Source of the DNA: CAYLXU01 sp964388055
Lineage (GTDB): Bacteria > Patescibacteriota > Minisyncoccia > UBA6257 > JACRHW01
Direction: 5' to 3'
Length of the DNA: 19,046 nucleotides
Assembly: GCA_964388055.1 (NCBI GenBank)
Contig: CAYLXU010000009.1
Coordinates: 1 to 19,046, forward strand
In this document: positions 18,906 to 19,046 of the stretch, in pieces
How the letters are laid out: every line of letters begins with the position of its first letter
Numbering within the stretch: position 1 is the stretch's first letter
Notes under the pieces: generated by a model
The model's database searches: none
Told to the model about the DNA's origin: nothing
The model's input: the letters and a program-made list of their open reading frames with translations, nothing else
Translations under genes and position numbers: made by a program

Positions 18906-19046
18906 CTACCCCTCCCTTAAAAAATTGAACGGTGCCGTTTCGATAAAAAGAGCACATGTTGCAGCAAGAAGGCCCATATCACGAACTGTAATATCGCTAA
19001 TGCCGACCGTAATGAGAACAACGACGAGGTGTGCTGAAGCAAGAAG
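18906..19046 (-). CDS. C-terminal fragment of a hypothetical, probably membrane protein
   Basis: The last 46 residues of a minus-strand gene enter from the right edge and end in TAG at 18906-18908. They read LLASAHLVVVLITVGISDIT, then VRDMGLLAATCALFIETAP and FNFLREG. Two hydrophobic stretches suggest membrane association, but the fragment is too short to assign. The frame is open from the window edge with no internal stop, and its last codons form the strong ribosome binding sequence for the ORF at 18901, which supports that it is a real gene. Confidence 0.55.
   Translation of the reverse strand, partial: LLASAHLVVVLITVGISDITVRDMGLLAATCALFIETAPFNFLREG

Noticed and set aside
1..19046. tRNA, rRNA, insertion sequence or CRISPR array
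   Set aside because: No cloverleaf with T-loop sequence, no rRNA signature, no transposase and no regularly spaced repeats were seen on either strand.

Overview
The window looks like one contig region from a candidate-phyla-radiation (Patescibacteria, probably Parcubacteria-like) genome. The reasons are short, tightly packed genes, many starts without a Shine-Dalgarno sequence, several small orphan proteins of types common in that group, and familiar household genes with unusual details (a CysRS with a changed zinc ligand, an HRDC-XseA fusion, rplU without rpmA beside it). This assignment is inference from gene content; no rRNA or tRNA is present to confirm it. The standard bacterial code is used: purF ends in a TGA that is a true stop. 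A run of 93 N at 8210-8302 is a scaffold gap inside one gene.

Left part (1-10291, all minus strand). Reading in the direction of transcription from the right, four genes, xseA (fused to an HRDC domain), xseB, a Cas4/RecB-like iron-sulfur nuclease (broken by the N gap) and a KefB-type cation/proton antiporter, form one likely operon (10291 to 5914). Then come purF alone with a perfect -10 box (5800-4403), an unknown protein plus an acyl-CoA thioesterase overlapping by one base (4312-3459), a second Cas4/RecB-like nuclease as a single-gene unit (3355-2600), and a seven-gene operon (2497 to beyond position 1). That operon encodes a cytidylyltransferase-like protein with a SEC-C tail, a small putative thiol hydrolase, an ASCH protein, a phosphoribosyltransferase-like protein, a MazG-like pyrophosphohydrolase and a small orphan protein, and may act on nucleotides or RNA. 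Most units end in clear intrinsic terminators.

Middle (10340-14996). rsmE and a small membrane protein run leftward. A divergent promoter drives cysS, followed by dnaB and recR on the plus strand, which is a replication and recombination block.

Right part (15005-19046). This holds an orphan of a family often multi-copy in Patescibacteria, rplU with a good promoter, pncA (nicotinamidase) with an adjoining 61-residue cysteine-rich protein, an ArfB-like ribosome rescue factor with a near-consensus promoter, a YjjX-like house-cleaning NTPase with a three-helix membrane protein, a 99-residue orphan, an ORF interrupted by a TGA codon, and the C-terminal end of a gene running off the right edge.

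No CRISPR array, tRNA, rRNA, insertion sequence or prophage is visible, and no gene-free stretch exceeds 300 bases. The strongest candidates for something unusual are the HRDC-XseA fusion co-transcribed with a Cas4-like nuclease, the duplicated nuclease itself, the seven-gene nucleotide operon, and the pncA-linked cysteine-rich mini-protein.
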